From positions 1-34,062 of IMG/VR virus record IMGVR_UViG_3300028920_001181: 34,062 nt of DNA, one strand, 5' to 3'. The notes beneath the pieces were generated by a model. It was not told where the DNA came from. It saw nothing but the letters and a program-made list of their open reading frames with translations, and did not search any database. Origin of the DNA: a virus. Positions 30,812 through 34,062 of this stretch are shown piece after piece (the stretch's first letter is position 1; each line of letters starts with the position of its first letter). A program made the translations under genes and the position numbers.

Positions 30812-32452
30812 ATGGCCGCAAATCCTTTCACCAACGACCCTTTGGCGACATCCCAAAGAAGCGTGGTTGATCCACGGTCGGCTCGAAATAACATTGAGTC
30901 CACCCAACAAGTCCAAAGTGCGTTGCAGCATCAAGGGGATCTCCTAGCCCGAAAGGGGGAGGCCGAAGCAAAGATGCAGCATGAGGCCAACTTGGAACAG
31001 GCCCGGATGATTGACAATAGTTTGAATCGCCTGGGGGATCGGTGGCATCAGATGGGTCGGGACAAACGTCTTATGGCTTGGAAAGATGCAAGGGCGGAGC
31101 AAGAACGAAAATGGCGAGAACAGGATCAGGATATTGCAGCTTCCGAGGAACTTCTCCGAGCTACGCTGGATAACTACACAGATACCAAGTACGGGGACGT
31201 GATGGAGGCTCAGCGAGCCGCCGACGAAGAACGAGCCCTCAATTACGTCATCCATCAGTTTGCGGCCAACAAGATCAACCAGATTGCAGGACCCGAGCTT
31301 CAGGCAGCAGAAAAGGAATTACGAGCAGCCCAAAAGGGTGTTGGGATTCCTCAAACGGAAATTGATAAAACCGGGGGTGCCTTCGGGGGAACCCATAGCG
31401 GATCGGATAATCCTTTCCAACAGGCAAAGGCAGCAGAAAAAGCCCGTCTGCAACAGCAAGGGTTCGATCCACGAGGCGATGATGACGAGGAGTCTGATGC
31501 CGGTATTGGATTACGTCGAGTCTTTGGCAGGATCAACGGGGCCGTGGAGAGCTTCCAATCTCTTAAACCTCTGAACTTGGAGCAGATTCAAGATCCGGCA
31601 TCTGTGGTTCAAAGTATGGACTTCTCTAAGGGTCTCGGAGGATTTACTGATGCTATTGGTCGAACGACGACCGGGGATGGAAATGCTCTCGTCCATAACA
31701 CGCTTTCCGATTTCCTGACGACTTACGGAAGTGACGAACTTCCGAAGTCGCCTCAGGAAGGTGGAAAACATCTTCCTATTCCCCATTCGTTGGGAGCAGT
31801 GAATTATCTCGAAAAGATGGATGCTGCATTGGACGATCAACTGAATCCTGATCCTGAAGAGGAAGGGGCTAACTTCTTAAATCCCGTTCAGCGAAAGGGA
31901 GCCGAAACAATTCAAAATCGGATTCGTCAATCCATTATGAATTGGCATAAGACACAAGGAAAGGCGGTTAACACCTATCGGACTTTTCAATCTCTCCGGG
32001 GTTCTTCGGGGGAAAATGAAAATTCCCCTGTCCAAGATGATACTTTGCTGGCCCTAATGAAAGGGGATGAGGATGCTTGCAACCGGATCATCCAAAAACG
32101 AAATCAGCTTCAAGAGAGGCGGAAAAATATCGACTTCAATGCTTGGGAACAACGGAGATATAACACTCGGGGTAAGGCTCTTCGTCAGTATAATCAATCG
32201 TTGCAACAAATTCGGGCATCGATTCGGAACGGGGATCATGCTGGAGCCCAGATCGCATATAACGAGTATGCCAAGAACTTCGATAATGAAGTTGCCAAAC
32301 GATTCGAGATCACGGATTCTACAACGTTCCCGGTGCAAAATTCGCAAACAGTACCTCTCTTGCAAAGTTCAGGTCCCTCGATGCCGAAACAACCTCAGCA
32401 GCCTCAGCAACCGATCCAAGGATTTGGCCAGGAAGGGGATTTGACCTCGTAA
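30812..32452 (+). CDS. Helical internal virion (ejection-type) protein, 546 aa
   Basis: ATG at 30812 behind GAGG; the upstream in-frame GTG at 30800 has no better site. The first ~180 residues are a highly charged helical region (RKGEAEAKMQHEANLEQARM; KDARAEQERKWREQDQDIAA). A central part contains acidic loops (DDDEESDAG), and the C-terminus is Gln/Pro-rich (QPQQPQQPIQGFG). No enzyme motif seen. It is predicted to work with the neighbours as part of the ejected complex. Confidence 0.7.
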   Translation: MAANPFTNDPLATSQRSVVDPRSARNNIESTQQVQSALQHQGDLLARKGEAEAKMQHEANLEQARMIDNSLNRLGDRWHQMGRDKRLMAWKDARAEQERKWREQDQDIAASEELLRATLDNYTDTKYGDVMEAQRAADEERALNYVIHQFAANKINQIAGPELQAAEKELRAAQKGVGIPQTEIDKTGGAFGGTHSGSDNPFQQAKAAEKARLQQQGFDPRGDDDEESDAGIGLRRVFGRINGAVESFQSLKPLNLEQIQDPASVVQSMDFSKGLGGFTDAIGRTTTGDGNALVHNTLSDFLTTYGSDELPKSPQEGGKHLPIPHSLGAVNYLEKMDAALDDQLNPDPEEEGANFLNPVQRKGAETIQNRIRQSIMNWHKTQGKAVNTYRTFQSLRGSSGENENSPVQDDTLLALMKGDEDACNRIIQKRNQLQERRKNIDFNAWEQRRYNTRGKALRQYNQSLQQIRASIRNGDHAGAQIAYNEYAKNFDNEVAKRFEITDSTTFPVQNSQTVPLLQSSGPSMPKQPQQPQQPIQGFGQEGDLTS

Positions 32453-32462
32453 TTGACGGTTT

Positions 32463-32476
32463 CATTCCAACCTCGT
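32463..32476 (+). repeat. 14-bp boundary motif, copy 9 (+)
   Basis: Exact CATTCCAACCTCGT, ending 26 bases before the next gene start. Confidence 0.9.
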
Positions 32477-32502
32477 CATCTTTTGTCTAGGGAGTTAGTG
32501 TT

Positions 32503-33762
32503 ATGGCGAAACGAACGCAAAACTTCAAAGGGTTTACGTTGGGGGCTTCCTCGAAAAATCCCCATCGTCAGACTTTATTTACGGCCCGGGATACTCAATT
32601 GGGGGCCGGTCACGCTTTTCGGAATCTCGAAACGGGTGAACTCCTTGATCCTGATGTGGCCTTTACGGGTTATGATCCCGCTATTGATTATGTTCCTGGG
32701 CAAGAATACAAACCGGGAACGGAATTTGGGTATCGGGCTCCGGGAGTTGTGGATAGCCAGGATGAGATGTCGGAATTCCAACATCTGGTGGAGGAGGATA
32801 TCGCAAATACATATCCCCAAGCAAAACGAAAATTCGCTGCGGGATTGTTGGCTGCTGGTATGGCTCCTTTGGCAGCAGGTGCTACAGTTGCGGCACCCGG
32901 GATGGTCGGGGGGCTTGTGGGTTCCGAGGTTGCTACGTCTGCGGCGGAAACTTTAGCGGAAAAACACTATGCCGAAGAAGCAGATAAGGTAATTCGGCAG
33001 CATCGTAATGATCCGGAACAGTTGGATCAGAAATTGGCGGGATTGCAGCGAGAGGCTTCTATGGTGGGAGCCGGTGTCGCAGTTGCCGGATTGTTGGCTG
33101 CGGTTCGAAGAAATCCGATCAAAGCTGCCAAAGGTTTGGCGAAACGATTACGAGGTTGGAAAAGAGGTGTTGTTTCCTTGGCTGATGAAGCAGCCGCCGG
33201 TGGTGCCACAGCTTCGGCGGGGACTCGGCTTAACCGAATTCGTAATTGGTTCGGGTCCTCCGCTACGAGAAAGTTGGGACAAGAACTCACAGAAGAGGGT
33301 CTTGAGAAAACTTCGAAGAGGAGCGTGTTGGGAAAACTTGGTTGGGGTTTAACTGGCGTCGCCGGTGGGGGCTACGTTGCGAGTCGAGTCCCGACTTGGA
33401 CGCATGACCTTAAGGCAGGTTGGCGTCCTGATTTCACCACGAATGCACAAGGTGAAATTGTTGCCCACCCCGAAAACATGAGAACGGAGGATCAGGCAGC
33501 TTTTTATCGGGAACAGCAAGAACGGAAAGCGGAACAAGAGGTCCGGAATCATGAACAAAGTTTAGCGGAAGCAGAGGCAAAACGTTTGATGATGGCCCAA
33601 CGGGAAGTTCGGCTACAGCAAGCTACGGATGATTATAATGCTGTTCTTCAAAATCAATTCAGAGCCCAACAACAAGCATTGAGAGATGCGAACGCGATGT
33701 TGATGAATTCACGAATTGGGGAACTGGATCGTTTCACGGAACGCATGAAACGATGGGAGTAA
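32503..33762 (+). CDS. Internal virion protein with Gly/Ala-rich membrane-active segments, 419 aa
   Basis: The ATG follows TAGGGAG. Residues about 108-150 (AAGLLAAGMAPLAAGATVAA and on) and 187-202 (MVGAGVAVAGLLAAV) are glycine/alanine-rich hydrophobic helices, as in proteins that insert into host membranes during DNA ejection. A basic region follows (KGLAKRLRGWKRG), then a long charged coiled coil at about 330-415 (REQQERKAEQEVRNHEQSLA). The sequence suggests a pore-forming ejection protein; not verified by family match. Confidence 0.72.
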   Translation: MAKRTQNFKGFTLGASSKNPHRQTLFTARDTQLGAGHAFRNLETGELLDPDVAFTGYDPAIDYVPGQEYKPGTEFGYRAPGVVDSQDEMSEFQHLVEEDIANTYPQAKRKFAAGLLAAGMAPLAAGATVAAPGMVGGLVGSEVATSAAETLAEKHYAEEADKVIRQHRNDPEQLDQKLAGLQREASMVGAGVAVAGLLAAVRRNPIKAAKGLAKRLRGWKRGVVSLADEAAAGGATASAGTRLNRIRNWFGSSATRKLGQELTEEGLEKTSKRSVLGKLGWGLTGVAGGGYVASRVPTWTHDLKAGWRPDFTTNAQGEIVAHPENMRTEDQAAFYREQQERKAEQEVRNHEQSLAEAEAKRLMMAQREVRLQQATDDYNAVLQNQFRAQQQALRDANAMLMNSRIGELDRFTERMKRWE

Positions 33763-33765
33763 GGT

Positions 33766-34059
33766 ATGAGTACACCAAAATTCATTAAAGCTGCTACAGA
33801 TGCTTATTTTCGTGCTGTATCTCCTTCCGATTTTTTTACCCTGATCGCTTCCCAAAATCGTGATCCGTTGGAGGCTGTGGCACAGCATGCTTGGACTTTT
33901 CTTTCCGAGTATTTAGACCGGAAGGCGTCGCCTTCCGACGTCCAGAAAATTATTCGGAGGATCAGATCCAAAGTTGAGATGCATGCTTTGGGTGCGAACT
34001 TGGATCTCGATTTGGAGGGTGCCGAAACCTTGTTTCGGAAAGTATCCTCTCCCCAGTAA
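33766..34059 (+). CDS. Hypothetical helical protein, 97 aa
   Basis: Complete gene ending 3 bases before the window edge, with GGGAG upstream of the ATG. Helical, with a basic middle (SDVQKIIRRIRSKVEMHAL). An 8-bp hairpin (CGGAAGGC/GCCTTCCG) lies within it. It is 3 bases after the preceding ejection-type gene, so it is likely part of the same unit; function unknown. Confidence 0.7.
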   Translation: MSTPKFIKAATDAYFRAVSPSDFFTLIASQNRDPLEAVAQHAWTFLSEYLDRKASPSDVQKIIRRIRSKVEMHALGANLDLDLEGAETLFRKVSSPQ

Positions 34060-34062
34060 CTT

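Noticed and set aside
33150-33161. 12-base match to the inverted 14-bp motif inside a virion gene (another at 23434-23445)
   Set aside because: Both are in coding frames, lack the last two bases, and one simply encodes Arg-Gly-Trp; probably chance.
1-34062. tRNA genes, CRISPR arrays, insertion sequences, integrase or attachment sites
   Set aside because: I looked for cloverleaf arms, spaced direct repeats and transposase or integrase motifs and saw none.

Overview
The window is a segment of a tailed double-stranded DNA bacteriophage genome (or a prophage of one). Almost all genes lie on the + strand, are tightly packed, and mostly start behind AAGGAG/GGAGG-type ribosome binding sites, so the host is a bacterium that uses Shine-Dalgarno initiation. 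The virion module reads terminase, portal, scaffold, major capsid protein, adaptor-like proteins, a large tail protein, then several helical (ejection-type) proteins. That order and the helical proteins suggest a short-tailed (podovirus-like) phage. The host cannot be named from the sequence.

Layout: 1-1308 (- strand) is the 5' part of a fused uracil-DNA-glycosylase / 3'-5' exonuclease / presumed family A DNA polymerase gene that runs off the left edge. 1458-3312 holds a glycine-rich fibre-like protein and two small proteins. 3364-9816 is one long operon opening with a structured leader. It encodes a complete ubiquitin-like conjugation set: a 78-residue Ubl ending in Gly-Gly-Ala, two E2-like enzymes each fused to a cysteine-repeat zinc domain, a JAMM/JAB metallopeptidase, a ThiF/E1-like activating enzyme, and four proteins of unknown function. 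9868-13134 carries small unknown genes separated by strong terminators, a candidate small RNA and a second copy of the structured leader. 13227-14453 is a RecA-fold replication ATPase. 14659-18700 covers packaging (candidate small subunit genes, large terminase, a membrane protein). 18717-34059 is the virion structural block.

The most notable content is the phage-borne Ubl-E2-E2-JAB-E1 operon. In outline it resembles the bacterial Bil antiphage systems (Ubl, E2, E1, JAB), but it sits inside a phage, has two tandem E2s, and both E2s end in arrays of Cys4 units with an exact 15-residue period. The Ubl has one residue after Gly-Gly, so it should need trimming, and the JAMM protein is the obvious candidate. 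Its substrate is not evident.

A second genome-wide feature is the exact 14-bp sequence CATTCCAACCTCGT. It occurs nine times (seven +, two -), always at gene boundaries. It could be a phage-specific promoter or operator, or a recombination joint. Two of the inverted pairs bracket single genes, including the glycine-rich fibre gene.
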